Notes: generated from the sequence alone by a model not told the origin. A stretch of 64,000 nucleotides of DNA from Candidatus Saccharimonadota bacterium (GCA_017511865.1 JAFWIQ010000010.1:53367-117366); one strand, 5' to 3'; shown: positions 1 to 9,175, counted from the first letter of the stretch. Made by a program: numbers and translations.

Positions 1-482
1 GCGTATGACAGCAGGTTTTTAATTCCGGTTTTGTCGATCTTATTGCGATCGATATATACCGCCATATAGACGCTACTATGACCGTTAAAATCAAAGTAAT
101 CTATGGCCCAGCCTTTCCCGGATTCGCCATATTTTCTGTAGCCGTCATATCCTTCATATCTGCTTTCGCATTCGTCGCAAATATTGCGATATACCTTCTT
201 CGACCTAGCGGTCGCCTCCTCGGGAACTCCCAAAAGCCAAAACAAGAGCTTGACTCTATCGTATATGGGAGGAGTTTCACGCTTAATTCTTAACGATCCA
301 TCTTTAAGTTTAATATGAAAGATGTCGCCCTTGGCTGCTTTCTCCTTGTACAAGATTTTGCCATCAATCTGAATCTGAAAGACGTTATCAAACAAAGAGT
401 ATGTGCAAGTTTTCTTCCCATCTTCTAAGGTTCCACTAAGAGTTTGCCCCTCTACAATGATTCTCTCACTCGATGAAGACAT
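1..482 (-). CDS. Unknown protein, 3' end beyond window edge
   Basis: A leftward reading frame opens at an ATG at 482 preceded by a GGAAGG ribosome site and stays open for 160 codons to the window edge, so the C-terminus is missing. The product starts MSSSSERIIVEG, is hydrophilic with many charged and aromatic residues, and carries a lone Cys pair (C-D-E-C) in its second half. I see no signal peptide or membrane segment and do not recognise the family. The 5' side is the structured element at 496-632, which would lie in its 5' untranslated region. The reading frame is long and has a proper start, so a real gene is likely, but its function is unknown. Confidence 0.6.
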   Translation of the reverse strand, partial: MSSSSERIIVEGQTLSGTLEDGKKTCTYSLFDNVFQIQIDGKILYKEKAAKGDIFHIKLKDGSLRIKRETPPIYDRVKLLFWLLGVPEEATARSKKVYRNICDECESRYEGYDGYRKYGESGKGWAIDYFDFNGHSSVYMAVYIDRNKIDKTGIKNLLSY

Positions 483-495
483 TTTTTCCTTCCCC

Positions 496-632
496 TACTG
501 CTAATAGCCATTAGCTTCGTTGCTGAATGACGTAGTCATTCTTACCATTCAAGGTAAGCCGTTTTTGGATTTTTTATGGCTAATTCTAATCGCTAAAATA
601 CGCCCAGAATTAGCCATAAAAACTTAGCAGTA
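496..632. repeat. Palindromic intergenic element with alternative pairings
   Basis: The ends are a perfect 9-bp inverted repeat: TACTGCTAA (496-504) and TTAGCAGTA (624-632). Inside are a 17-bp perfect inverted repeat (571-587 with 606-622), the hairpin GAATGAC/GTCATTC (525-531 with 535-541) and CTTACC/GGTAAG (541-546 with 553-558). The sequence TAGCCAT occurs at both 505-511 and 611-617, and either copy can pair with ATGGCTA at 576-582, so two mutually exclusive folds are possible. No T-run follows the stems, so it is not a standard terminator. It lies between divergent genes, in the leader of the leftward one. Confidence 0.6.
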
Positions 633-734
633 AGAAATGAAAAAGTACTTAAAGCTTTGCTTTATGCACTATATTATAGAATACTATCTAGATATTGTCA
701 ATCTTTTTGGTAAGCTTCCCTGGTGGTTGTAGCC

Positions 735-763
735 TTGTGGACATTTAACCATTAGCGTATAAT
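735..763 (+). promoter_or_regulatory. Promoter of the ABC transporter operon, leaderless type
   Basis: TTGTGG (735-740) and TATAAT (758-763) are separated by 17 bp. The -10 box ends only 6 bp before the ATG at 770, so transcription should start at or next to the A of the start codon, and no ribosome site is visible. Confidence 0.7.
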
Positions 764-769
764 TGTATT

Positions 770-1621
770 ATGCGCAAGGTCAAAAGTATAATTGTGGTTG
801 TTTTGTTTCTGATTGTAACAGCTGGAATGGGTGTGAGCGTGTGGTTTTCTATTCAGGGGGATGAGGAAGCTGATTATATAGTAGAGACAAATGCGTTCTT
901 TGCGCCATTTGAGTTTTATGAAAATCGGCAAATTGTGGGAGTAGATGTAGAAATTGTGAACCGAGTGGCAGAAAAAATGAGTAAGACCATCCAAATTAAA
1001 AATGTGGAATTTGATGTAATTATTGATAACGTGGAAGCCGGAAGAATTGCGGATGCCGGAGCTGCGGGATTGACGATTACACCGGCGCGCGAAGAAAAAG
1101 TAAATTTTACAATTCCCTACTATTCGTCGGTGCAGTATGTAATTTTTAATCGCGAGTCGCCACCTTCGCTGCGCGATGGGCATATCGTGTGGGAGGCGCT
1201 AGAAGGAGCGACGCTTGGAACACAGATTGGGAGCACGGGATATATTTTTGTGGAAGACGAAATAGAAAATGGGGTTTTGGCTGGTACTGGTACGATATTG
1301 AAGGGAATAGATTCGCATCAACTTGCTGCGGACGCGATTGGTGCACATATTATTGACTATGTGATTGCGGATGAACTGGCGGCAAAATATATTGTGGAAA
1401 AAAATCCAGAACTTGAGGCATTGCCACTATATTATGCCGGAGCAACGAGAGATGAGGATTATCCAGTAGAAGAATCTTATGCGATCGCGGTGAATAAGAG
1501 TCGGGATGAACTACTGGAAGCGTTTAATGAAGTGCTAGCCGAGATGCTGACTGAGAATGAGGCGGGTGAAACCGAAATAGATAGATTGGTATTAAAATAT
1601 ATGGGATTGTCAAATGGATAG
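770..1621 (+). CDS. Amino-acid ABC transporter substrate-binding protein
   Basis: Extracytoplasmic binding protein of the SBP_bac_3 family (polar amino acids, HisJ/GlnH type) that delivers substrate to the permease and ATPase encoded directly downstream. The 283-residue product has a hydrophobic helix at about residues 5-28 without a lipobox Cys, so it is probably anchored by an uncleaved helix. The two-lobed domain follows (about 37-280), with family-typical segments GVDVEIVNRVAEKM and VNFTIPYY. The 3' end overlaps the permease start by 8 bp, which indicates translational coupling. The ATG is chosen because the TATAAT lies 6 bp upstream. The exact amino acid cannot be told from sequence alone. 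Confidence 0.9.
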   Translation: MRKVKSIIVVVLFLIVTAGMGVSVWFSIQGDEEADYIVETNAFFAPFEFYENRQIVGVDVEIVNRVAEKMSKTIQIKNVEFDVIIDNVEAGRIADAGAAGLTITPAREEKVNFTIPYYSSVQYVIFNRESPPSLRDGHIVWEALEGATLGTQIGSTGYIFVEDEIENGVLAGTGTILKGIDSHQLAADAIGAHIIDYVIADELAAKYIVEKNPELEALPLYYAGATRDEDYPVEESYAIAVNKSRDELLEAFNEVLAEMLTENEAGETEIDRLVLKYMGLSNG

Positions 1622-2318
1622 TTTTTTTAGCAAAATCGTAGAGCTGTTTAGTACGCCAGAGTATATTGATTCCCTGCTGCATGGGTTTTTGCTAACTTTG
1701 CAAGTGTCTTATTTTGCAATTTTGATTGGAGTGATACTTGGGACGGTGATTGCCTTAATTGACGTAGCCAAACCATCTAAGTGGTTGACAGTGCCAAAAT
1801 TTATCTGCCAAGTATATGTGGGCGTGATACGAGGAACACCGATGGCATTGCAGCTATTTATTATGTTCTTTATCATTTTTGCAGTTAAGGGTTTTCCGAG
1901 TATCATTATAGCGATAATTGCGTTTGGGTTGAATTCGGCAGCCTATACGGCGGAGGTGATTAGAGGTGGGATTTTGTCGGTGGATAAAGGGCAGACGGAG
2001 GCGGGATTGGCACTAGGATTATCGCAGAGGACAATTTTCTTTAAAATCGTAGCCCCGCAAGCGGTCAAAAATATTATTCCGGCGCTCGGGAATGAAATTA
2101 TTACCGTGATAAAGGAGACGGCAATCGTGAGTATGGTGGGGATGTATGATCTTAATATGGCAGCAAAAGATATTGGTTCGGGACAAAACATGGCGAGCTA
2201 TATAGTACCGATGTTTACGGCAGCAATCTTCTATTTGGTGACAATTTATTTGATTTCGTTTGTCGTAAAGCGGATTGAAAAAAGTTTAAGGAAGAGCGAT
2301 TTGCGAACGGAGGAGTAG
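1614..2318 (+). CDS. Amino-acid ABC transporter permease
   Basis: Membrane permease of the HisM/GlnP family (234 residues), second gene of a three-gene operon. Several hydrophobic helices are visible (about 22-45, 57-75, 85-105, 195-220). The cytoplasmic EAA loop that docks to the ATPase is recognisable as GLALGLSQRTIFFKIVAPQA, near residues 143-162. Only one permease gene is present, so it probably works as a homodimer. It overlaps the binding-protein gene by 8 bp and is followed without a gap by the ATPase gene. Confidence 0.92.
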   Translation: MDSFFSKIVELFSTPEYIDSLLHGFLLTLQVSYFAILIGVILGTVIALIDVAKPSKWLTVPKFICQVYVGVIRGTPMALQLFIMFFIIFAVKGFPSIIIAIIAFGLNSAAYTAEVIRGGILSVDKGQTEAGLALGLSQRTIFFKIVAPQAVKNIIPALGNEIITVIKETAIVSMVGMYDLNMAAKDIGSGQNMASYIVPMFTAAIFYLVTIYLISFVVKRIEKSLRKSDLRTEE

Positions 2319-3050
2319 ATGGAAAACAACACTGAGCTAGTGATTAAGGGACTAAAAAAATCATTTGGGGGAAACAAGGTCTTAAATGGGATTGATTTTA
2401 AATTGTCCGAGGGCGAGCGAGTAGTGGTATTAGGACCTTCTGGTTCAGGAAAATCCACATTTTTGCGCTGCATTAACTGGATGGAAGAACCAACGGCTGG
2501 AGAGATGTATTTTAATGGTGAGCTTGTGTATGAAAAAAATATTAGACGGATACGACGAAATATCGGAATGGTATTCCAGCACTTTAATCTAATTAATAAT
2601 CTAACCGTGATGGAAAATTTGGTGTTGGCGCCAGTAAAATTAAGAGTAATGAAACGCGTCGAGGCAGAAAAGAAGGCACGAGATTTACTAAAACACATTG
2701 GACTAATTAGCAAGGCTGACGCTTTTCCTGCTAGTTTGTCTGGAGGACAAAAACAACGTGTAGCTATTGTGCGAGCATTAATGCTAGACCCAGAGGTGAT
2801 ATTATTTGATGAGCCGACATCAGCATTAGACCCAGAGTCAATTGGCGATGTCCTGAGCTTGATCCGAGAGGTAGCAAATAGAGGAATGACTCTAATGATT
2901 GTGACCCATGAGATGAGCTTTGCAAAAGAAATTGCTACGCGAATTGTATTTGTGGACAAAGGACGGATAGTGGAAGAAGGCGTGCCGAAAGATTTTTTTG
3001 AACACCCCAAGACCCCTAGAGTGAAAGAGTTTTTGGAAAAAGTGTTGTGA
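2319..3050 (+). CDS. Amino-acid ABC transporter ATP-binding protein
   Basis: Cytoplasmic ATPase (243 residues) of the GlnQ/HisP family that powers uptake with the permease upstream. Walker A GPSGSGKST is at residues 39-47, the Q-loop is in VFQHFNLI, the signature LSGGQKQR is near 140, Walker B is VILFDEPTSALDPE, and the switch His is in VTHEMSF. All catalytic motifs are intact and the length is normal. The ATG starts directly after the permease stop, so translation is coupled. It is the last gene of the operon; no strong terminator is visible before the ackA promoter. Confidence 0.95.
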   Translation: MENNTELVIKGLKKSFGGNKVLNGIDFKLSEGERVVVLGPSGSGKSTFLRCINWMEEPTAGEMYFNGELVYEKNIRRIRRNIGMVFQHFNLINNLTVMENLVLAPVKLRVMKRVEAEKKARDLLKHIGLISKADAFPASLSGGQKQRVAIVRALMLDPEVILFDEPTSALDPESIGDVLSLIREVANRGMTLMIVTHEMSFAKEIATRIVFVDKGRIVEEGVPKDFFEHPKTPRVKEFLEKVL

Positions 3051-3077
3051 GGCGCAACCCTAAGATTGGTTTCGTGG

Positions 3078-3083
3078 TATAAT
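3078..3083 (+). promoter_or_regulatory. -10 box of ackA
   Basis: TATAAT 24 bp before the ackA ATG, followed by a short leader with the ribosome site AAAGGAG. Unlike many promoters in this window it gives a normal leadered mRNA. No clear -35 is seen. Confidence 0.6.
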
Positions 3084-3107
3084 ATATACTAATAAAAAGG
3101 AGTAAAA

Positions 3108-4301
3108 ATGAAAGTATTGTGCGTAAACGCTGGTTCGTCATCTTTGAAATTTCAGCTTTATGATATGCCGGCAGAAATAACTATTATTGGTGGCTATGTT
3201 GAGAAAATTGGAGCGGAGGATAGTTTTTATACCATTAAACACGAGGGTAAAAAAACTGAAACTAAGAAATCTATCAAGAATCATACCGATGCCGTAAAAG
3301 TAATGCTTGAAGAATTGGTGAATTACGGGGCGGTGAAGGATTTGAGTGAAATTCGCGGAGTTGGACATCGGGTTGTGCATGGTGGAGAAAAGTATTCCAA
3401 GTCAGTAGTGATTGATGATGAAGTAATGAAAGATATTAAGGAATTTACCAAATTTGCGCCTTTGCATCATCCTGGAAACATTGCTGGGATTAAGGCCATG
3501 CAGAAAGCACTTCCAAAAGCTACGCAGGTTGCTGTTTTTGACACCGCGTTCCATCAAACAATTCCAAAGATTCAGTATATGTATCCTGTCCCAATGGAGT
3601 GGTATGAGAAATACGGCGTGAGAAAATATGGTTTTCATGGTACGAGTCATAAATACATTACGGAAGTCATGCAGAAAAAACTTGGCAAAGAGGATGTTAA
3701 TTTGATTGTTTGCCATGTGGGTTCGGGGGCGAGTATTACTGCGGTAAAAGGTGGCAAAAGCTATGATACAACGATGGGCCTGACGCCACTTGATGGCTTG
3801 ATGATGGGGACCCGATCTGGCTCAATTGACCCGTCAATTATTAAGTATATGATTGACGAGGCCGGAATGACTTACGATGAGATTGATGATGCTCTAAACA
3901 AAAAATCTGGTCTTAAGGGAGTTTGTGGGTTTAATGACAATCGCGATGTAGAAAAAGCAATCTCGGAAGGAGACAAAAACGCACGACTAGCACTTGATAT
4001 GTATGTAGACCGAATAGACCGTTATATTGCGGAGTACTATTTGGAGCTTAATGGCGAAGTGGATGCGATTGTGTTTACGGCTGGAGTACTTGAAAATGGG
4101 GCAACAACCCGTGAAGCGATTATCGAGGGGCTTGCTCCACTTGGAATTAAAATCAATCACGAAGTGAATGATGCAATTGCGAGCTTCAAAGAAATCACGA
4201 GTGGCGTGATTACGGCAGAGGATTCGACGGTTCCGGTGTATGTTGAGCCGACCAATGAAGAAGTCATGATTATACGCGACGCTTATCATTTCTGTAGATA
4301 A
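3108..4301 (+). CDS. ackA: Acetate kinase
   Basis: Interconverts acetyl phosphate plus ADP with acetate plus ATP, the ATP-forming last step of acetate fermentation. The 397-residue length is typical of the family. Visible motifs are NAGSSSLKFQ at the N-terminus, VFDTAFHQTIP, YGFHGTSHKY (phosphate-binding His and Arg region), CHVGSGASITAV and FTAGVLENG near the C-terminus. A phosphotransacetylase gene is not adjacent. The start is supported by an AAAGGAG ribosome site 6 bp upstream. Downstream lies a GC-rich palindrome and then the Xer recombinase gene. Confidence 0.97.
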   Translation: MKVLCVNAGSSSLKFQLYDMPAEITIIGGYVEKIGAEDSFYTIKHEGKKTETKKSIKNHTDAVKVMLEELVNYGAVKDLSEIRGVGHRVVHGGEKYSKSVVIDDEVMKDIKEFTKFAPLHHPGNIAGIKAMQKALPKATQVAVFDTAFHQTIPKIQYMYPVPMEWYEKYGVRKYGFHGTSHKYITEVMQKKLGKEDVNLIVCHVGSGASITAVKGGKSYDTTMGLTPLDGLMMGTRSGSIDPSIIKYMIDEAGMTYDEIDDALNKKSGLKGVCGFNDNRDVEKAISEGDKNARLALDMYVDRIDRYIAEYYLELNGEVDAIVFTAGVLENGATTREAIIEGLAPLGIKINHEVNDAIASFKEITSGVITAEDSTVPVYVEPTNEEVMIIRDAYHFCR

Positions 4302-4306
4302 TCTCT

Positions 4307-4382
4307 CGACGGGTCCTGCCGTCGCATCTTCCCTCGTCGTCGCAGGGGCTTTGCTGGGGCTCCCAAGCGACGTCACCCGTCG
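4307..4382. repeat. GC-rich palindromic intergenic element
   Basis: This 76-bp stretch is bounded by CGACGGGT (4307-4314) and its exact inverse ACCCGTCG (4375-4382), with a second inverted pair CGTCGC (4320-4325) and GCGACG (4367-4372) inside. It is much richer in GC than the flanking DNA and has no T-run, so it is not an ordinary terminator. It ends just before the xerC promoter. Confidence 0.6.
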
Positions 4383-4403
4383 GTGTTATGCTATAATATG
4401 GAT

Positions 4404-5342
4404 ATGGATATTTACGACTTAATCAATGATTTTTTGGAACATCTAGAGATTGAGTCTGGTAGAAGCAAAAAGACGATAGATAACTATCGGTTGTATCTTG
4501 AGAGATTTGTGGAGATTTCGCTAGAAATTCTAAACAAAGATACGATGGGACCGCAAGATATCACCAAGGAGCTTTTGAGAAGGTACCGGCTAAAACTAAA
4601 CCGATTGGGCTCAGAAAATGGTGGAGACGACTTGAAGACAATTACTCAGGCATATCATTTGATTGCGCTGAGGGGGTTTTTGAAATATTTGGCGAGGCGC
4701 GAGATTAAATCGCTTGACCCTTCCCTGGTGGATTTGCCACATATTATCAGAAAACAGGTGACTTTTTTGCATTTTGACGAAGTGGAAGATATGTTGGAAC
4801 AAATTGATGTTTCTACGGAATCTGGGCTGAGGGATAGAGCGATTATTGAGTTGTTGTATTCTGGAGGACTGCGCGTGTCTGAGCTAGTGGGGCTGAATCG
4901 TGACTCGATTAATCTAGAACGACGAGAGTTTATGGTGCGAGGAAAAGGCTCTAAGGACCGACCAATATTTATTAGCCAATCGGCGGCAGATAGAGTGGCG
5001 GATTATTTGGACGCAAGAAGTGATTCCCTGCCGGCGTTGTTTTTGAATAATTCGCGGAATTTGCAGGCAGTGGATACTTCGGGAGACTATCGGCGAATTA
5101 CGGCGCGAAGTGTGGAGAGGATTGTGGAGAAATATGCACGGCTGGCCGGAATCACCAAGCATGTGTCGCCACATACTCTTAGACATTCGTTTGCGACGGA
5201 TTTATTGATGAACGGAGCAGATCTTAGGGCGGTGCAGTCAATGCTCGGGCATGCGGATATATCTACGACACAGATATACACACACGTAACGGATGCGCAT
5301 CTCAAGGAAATTCACGATAAGTTTCATAGTGAGACGAAGTGA
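4404..5342 (+). CDS. Tyrosine recombinase, XerC/XerD type
   Basis: Site-specific recombinase, probably the Xer enzyme that resolves chromosome dimers. It has an N-terminal SAM-like DNA-binding domain (about 1-85) and a C-terminal catalytic domain with the first Arg in SGGLRVSEL, the H-x-x-R box HTLRHSFATDLL, and the nucleophile Tyr in LGHADISTTQIYTHV. The reading frame extends upstream to 4383, but TATAAT lies at 4392-4397, so the first start compatible with the usual 6-bp spacing is the ATG at 4404 (MDIYDLIND). XerC and XerD cannot be told apart here; only one recombinase is visible in the window. Confidence 0.9.
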   Translation: MDIYDLINDFLEHLEIESGRSKKTIDNYRLYLERFVEISLEILNKDTMGPQDITKELLRRYRLKLNRLGSENGGDDLKTITQAYHLIALRGFLKYLARREIKSLDPSLVDLPHIIRKQVTFLHFDEVEDMLEQIDVSTESGLRDRAIIELLYSGGLRVSELVGLNRDSINLERREFMVRGKGSKDRPIFISQSAADRVADYLDARSDSLPALFLNNSRNLQAVDTSGDYRRITARSVERIVEKYARLAGITKHVSPHTLRHSFATDLLMNGADLRAVQSMLGHADISTTQIYTHVTDAHLKEIHDKFHSETK

Positions 5343-5349
5343 AGTAGGT

Positions 5350-8088
5350 TTAAGACTTGGATCTTATACAACGGACGTGCGCGTAAACTGGATAATCGGT
5401 GAAGTTTTTGTCGTTGGTAAATTCGGGAGTATTCAAATACATTGGATATGTGTTGTCCCATACCCATCGATTCTTGTTTACCACTACAAATGGAGCTACC
5501 GTGATTGCGTAATCACCCTCTGCGAGTTCACCAACAAAACCAGCCTTGCCGCCGCCGGAGTAAAAGACGATTTTTTTGCCATAGTTGAAAAATACTCCGT
5601 GGTATCTTTCAATCCCCCACCATCCTCCATATTTAGCTTGACCGAAATAATTCTCGCCGATAGCGGTCTTGAATGGTACCCCTTGATTAGAATATGCCGT
5701 CAATAACATTTTTTGTTCACCTCCTGAAAGACCTTCAAAATAACTGTCAAATAGGATATGCCAATTTGCTGGGCAAATGTCGGCTATGGGGCTTCCGTAA
5801 TCACTCCATTCCTTCACAGACGTACTGTCTTTTGGTGGGGTTGGGATTTCATTGTTATTAAATCCTGGGAAAGCTGCGTAGAAATTATACCAAGTTCCTA
5901 CACCTACGGCTTCATTTTTGGAAGAGACATATCTTGGCAGACCATTGCTTTTCCAAGTATACCCATCTGCTTCTGCTTTGCCCGGGATCGTTTCTGTTAG
6001 CTCGCCTTTGTAATTTGAATTATATATATTGGAGCCTATATTAACATCTTTCCCATCTATATTTACGATTTTTTCTTCTATGTCGTTTTCCTCACCATTT
6101 ATGCCTTCAAAGCGCAAATCTTGAGTCATGACACAATCACCATCAGTCGAAATAACAAAATCACCTATCTTCTCAAGGCCAGTATATCTACCAAACAGTA
6201 AACCATTTTTAATGAATCGTGATATGTCTTCATAAATATCTCCATAAGTAAAGTTATCGATAGAACCTATCTTGCTATTGTATGGGCCGCCCCACCAATT
6301 CAGGTATTGTATTTTATACGTATTATTATCTCTTTCGTCTCGTGCAATAAATTCATTGCCAAGAGTTTCCACGCAGTATTCTGCATCTACTTTTATTTGC
6401 ATGGATGGAGCAAGACAAGAAATGTTGAAATACACAGTGGAAGGCTCTTTTCCTTTTTCGACAGATAATATACTACTGGAAAAATCAGCAGATACAATAT
6501 GGTCATTGTCAAACTTGGTAATATTATTTATCGTGATAGTTTGGCCAAAAGCCGTAAGCTCCATGATATCTTCAGCTTGATTATATTTGACTTTGCTGGA
6601 AGTTTTGCTAGAGATAAATTCCCAACCGTTAGTTGACGTCTGACAGGTAGAATTTGGGAATTTAAGTTTACTTAGGAAAATTTTGTATGGCAGCTCGGCA
6701 CCTCTAGCAGCAGATTCTTCTGAATTTTTAGAACGAGTATCCGGAATAATAAACCCTTGGGTTGCGTTACCATGAATTGTTGTGTTGGGCGTTTCGTTTT
6801 CGCTAGAATTTGAGACGCCAATGTCATTACCGGTGGTAGTGTAGGCTACATATAGTGGTGAACAGACCTTATCGTTGTAGTTTTGGTTCCATTGGGCGTA
6901 TAGGGTGATGAGACCGTTCGAAGTGGGGGCTGCTGTTAAGCCTGGGAAGATTGTAATTGAATCACCGGAAAGATAGAAATTACTAGGGTTGCTATTGATT
7001 TGGTTCACAAGATAATTCTTGAACTCATTGTTTTTGTTTTCAAAATAATTTTCATAGCCGTCTTTTAGGTTTTCTTTTTCTGGATCGATTTCAAATCCGG
7101 CTTCTGCTGCCCAGTTGGAATAGTCTTTGATGGTCCAGACGGTTTTTGAGGCTTTATCTCCAGTAAAACCAAGATCTTTACCGATGATTGGATCGTAGCA
7201 GAGCTTGGAGAAGGTGTTGTCTTGGACGGTGGTGGTTTTGCCAGGCCCTTCGTATTTGAAGGTTTGGGTTTCGGGACCACCACTATATGCGTCGGCACCG
7301 TTGGCGTTATAGGCTATCTTGTAGGTAGGGGTGGTCTGAGTGGTTGACTCTTGAGGATTGTATAAACGAATCACAGTAGAAATAGTAGATGCCGTGTCGG
7401 AACCGGAGCCGTACCAACAAGTTTGGACATAGAAATCATCGAAGCCTTTGGCGTCATTGTCATTGGCACCAATAATATTGCTAGTGCCCTGGTCTGGTAC
7501 GGTGATTACATAAATGCCAGCAGCAGCATATAGATCGGTCATGGCGGAGTCGTCGTTAATAAGTGTGCCTTTATCGGTATTGGCGGTACTATTACCGTAA
7601 ATTAGGTGTGGGTAAGTCTGAGTCTGAATAAATTTTGACTTATCGTCTTTTGATGTGATGAGCACTTTTTTGATTGCGCCTAACTTATCATTAGTATTGG
7701 TGGCTTCGTTGTATCTATCAGCATAGTCGCCAAGCGCATGGGTGTTAATAACAAAAGCCTTCCCCTCTGTAAAGGCCGAATTGGAATACATAGCATCACA
7801 TGATTGATTGGATGGGGTTGAGTAGCCTGTTACGGATAGTTCGATAATTTTCTCCCATATAGCATGGTATGGGCCTTTGGCATCGTCCTCGGCAAGAGCT
7901 GCAGACTGAATAAAACGAATGGCTTCCGACTGGGCGTCAATTTCTTCACGAGCAAGAGTGGCTTCTAGAGCGGTCTGAGCACTGGAGGTGCCGCCACTTA
8001 ATACGGCCATAGCAGCTATGGCAACCATAGAAAAAATTCCGACTGCAAGAGTAACTTCGATCAGTGTATCACCCATCCGTTTGTGCAT
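5350..8088 (-). CDS. Large pseudopilin-like surface protein with FISUMP C-terminus
   Basis: A 912-residue protein that begins with a class III prepilin signal: a short basic leader, then G-D-T-L-I-E-V followed by a hydrophobic stretch (residues 6-30). The mature protein would carry Glu5 but Asp instead of Phe at position 1. The middle (about 260-400) has an InlB B-repeat/Flg_new-like module (IAYNANGADAY ... LITLYAQWN). The C-terminus (about 760-912) resembles the FISUMP domain seen in surface proteins of Saccharibacteria, with CPANWHILF and a final VRCIRSKS. It sits beside the prepilin peptidase and pilins, so a minor or tip pilin with an adhesive end is the likeliest role. TATAAT lies 6 bp before the ATG at 8088. 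Confidence 0.75.
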   Translation of the reverse strand: MHKRMGDTLIEVTLAVGIFSMVAIAAMAVLSGGTSSAQTALEATLAREEIDAQSEAIRFIQSAALAEDDAKGPYHAIWEKIIELSVTGYSTPSNQSCDAMYSNSAFTEGKAFVINTHALGDYADRYNEATNTNDKLGAIKKVLITSKDDKSKFIQTQTYPHLIYGNSTANTDKGTLINDDSAMTDLYAAAGIYVITVPDQGTSNIIGANDNDAKGFDDFYVQTCWYGSGSDTASTISTVIRLYNPQESTTQTTPTYKIAYNANGADAYSGGPETQTFKYEGPGKTTTVQDNTFSKLCYDPIIGKDLGFTGDKASKTVWTIKDYSNWAAEAGFEIDPEKENLKDGYENYFENKNNEFKNYLVNQINSNPSNFYLSGDSITIFPGLTAAPTSNGLITLYAQWNQNYNDKVCSPLYVAYTTTGNDIGVSNSSENETPNTTIHGNATQGFIIPDTRSKNSEESAARGAELPYKIFLSKLKFPNSTCQTSTNGWEFISSKTSSKVKYNQAEDIMELTAFGQTITINNITKFDNDHIVSADFSSSILSVEKGKEPSTVYFNISCLAPSMQIKVDAEYCVETLGNEFIARDERDNNTYKIQYLNWWGGPYNSKIGSIDNFTYGDIYEDISRFIKNGLLFGRYTGLEKIGDFVISTDGDCVMTQDLRFEGINGEENDIEEKIVNIDGKDVNIGSNIYNSNYKGELTETIPGKAEADGYTWKSNGLPRYVSSKNEAVGVGTWYNFYAAFPGFNNNEIPTPPKDSTSVKEWSDYGSPIADICPANWHILFDSYFEGLSGGEQKMLLTAYSNQGVPFKTAIGENYFGQAKYGGWWGIERYHGVFFNYGKKIVFYSGGGKAGFVGELAEGDYAITVAPFVVVNKNRWVWDNTYPMYLNTPEFTNDKNFTDYPVYAHVRCIRSKS

Positions 8089-8135
8089 ATGCTTATTATA
8101 ACATAAGGTTTTTTAAAAAGATAGTTGAGGCGACA

Positions 8136-9059
8136 TTAACCCAGGCCCCATTCTGCGAGATGGGCGGCTATGGCAACGGCGATGACGAAAGCAACAACCA
8201 TAAAGGGGCCGAAGTAAATCTTTTTTTGACGATTCCCTTTTACGGATGGATAGGCGACGATGCAGGCGAGAGCGTTGGAAAGAAATAAAACAATTAGAGC
8301 AAGAAAAGGATTTGCGAGCGCAAGACCAATGGCGAGGCCGAGAAGCCAATCCCCGTCACCTACCCAGCGGCCTTTAGAAATAAGATAAAGAGCCAAATAA
8401 AGACCACCCAAAATCAAAACCGAAAAGAGCAGATCTATGATGAGATTTGCCGAAAATGGTGCAACCTGGAGAATGCTCCAGATTCTTAAAGCTGCAATAG
8501 TTAAGGCAAAAAGTATGGATATGGTCAGGCAGAGGCTGGGGAGATCACCATAGAGACCATCGTAGATAGCGAGAAAAATAAGCGTGAGAATTAGGAGAGC
8601 AAAAATAGCAAGGATGGCGTAGTTTAGTACGCCGATAGAGCTGAGCCCGGTTGCGAGATCTTGAGTCTGAAATGCGCCAAACAAAGTGGAGTTATTGGGG
8701 TGACAGGCAGAATAACAAAAAGTAGTAAAGACAGCAAGGAGGGCCAAGCCGGTGCCTAGTTCGGATAAAAATTCGGCGAGACCGATTTTGCTACCACAGT
8801 GTTTGCATTTCCCCTTGAGGGCGAGCCAAGAGACGATGGGGATGTTTTCGTACCATTTGAGCTGGTGCTTGCAAGAAAGGCAGACCGAACGGGGCCCAAG
8901 GGAGGATTTGGATTTGGTTTTGGTGGCTTTGGTAGTTTTAGTGGGTCTAGACGCTTTGGAAGGGCTTTCTTTAAGATGCAAGCGACGTGCTTGGCAGCAT
9001 AAAAACGACCCCATACAGGCGCCAAAGACAAAAGCCGTGATAGACAATAGGACTTCCAT
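8136..9059 (-). CDS. pilD: Prepilin peptidase (A24 family)
   Basis: Integral membrane aspartic peptidase that removes the leader of type IV prepilins and methylates the new N-terminus. In 307 residues it shows the N-terminal GACMGSF segment, the zinc-binding cysteine region (C-L-S-C ... C-K-H-C) flanking ENIPIVSWLALKGKC, and both catalytic aspartates, in IYDGLYGDLP and GRWVGDGDW (GxGD). An insert rich in Lys and Thr (about 34-53) precedes the cysteine region. About seven hydrophobic helices are visible. A -10 box TAAAAT lies 6 bp before the ATG. Substrates are the five pilins and the large pseudopilin next to it. Confidence 0.93.
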   Translation of the reverse strand: MEVLLSITAFVFGACMGSFLCCQARRLHLKESPSKASRPTKTTKATKTKSKSSLGPRSVCLSCKHQLKWYENIPIVSWLALKGKCKHCGSKIGLAEFLSELGTGLALLAVFTTFCYSACHPNNSTLFGAFQTQDLATGLSSIGVLNYAILAIFALLILTLIFLAIYDGLYGDLPSLCLTISILFALTIAALRIWSILQVAPFSANLIIDLLFSVLILGGLYLALYLISKGRWVGDGDWLLGLAIGLALANPFLALIVLFLSNALACIVAYPSVKGNRQKKIYFGPFMVVAFVIAVAIAAHLAEWGLG

Positions 9060-9175
9060 GGCTTTATTTTAGCATAAAACGATTGCGAGTAGAGAGTTAA
9101 TGGTGTGCTAGATGCGGATATCTGGCTTGTGTTTTGTGTGAAATCAATTATAATTAAGCGTAAGGAGAATCTAAA

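Noticed and set aside
2246..3010. 254-codon frame opposite the amino-acid transporter ATPase
   Set aside because: Antisense shadow of a gene with all ABC motifs.
4383..4403. Longer N-terminus for the Xer recombinase
   Set aside because: The TATAAT promoter would be inside the coding region.
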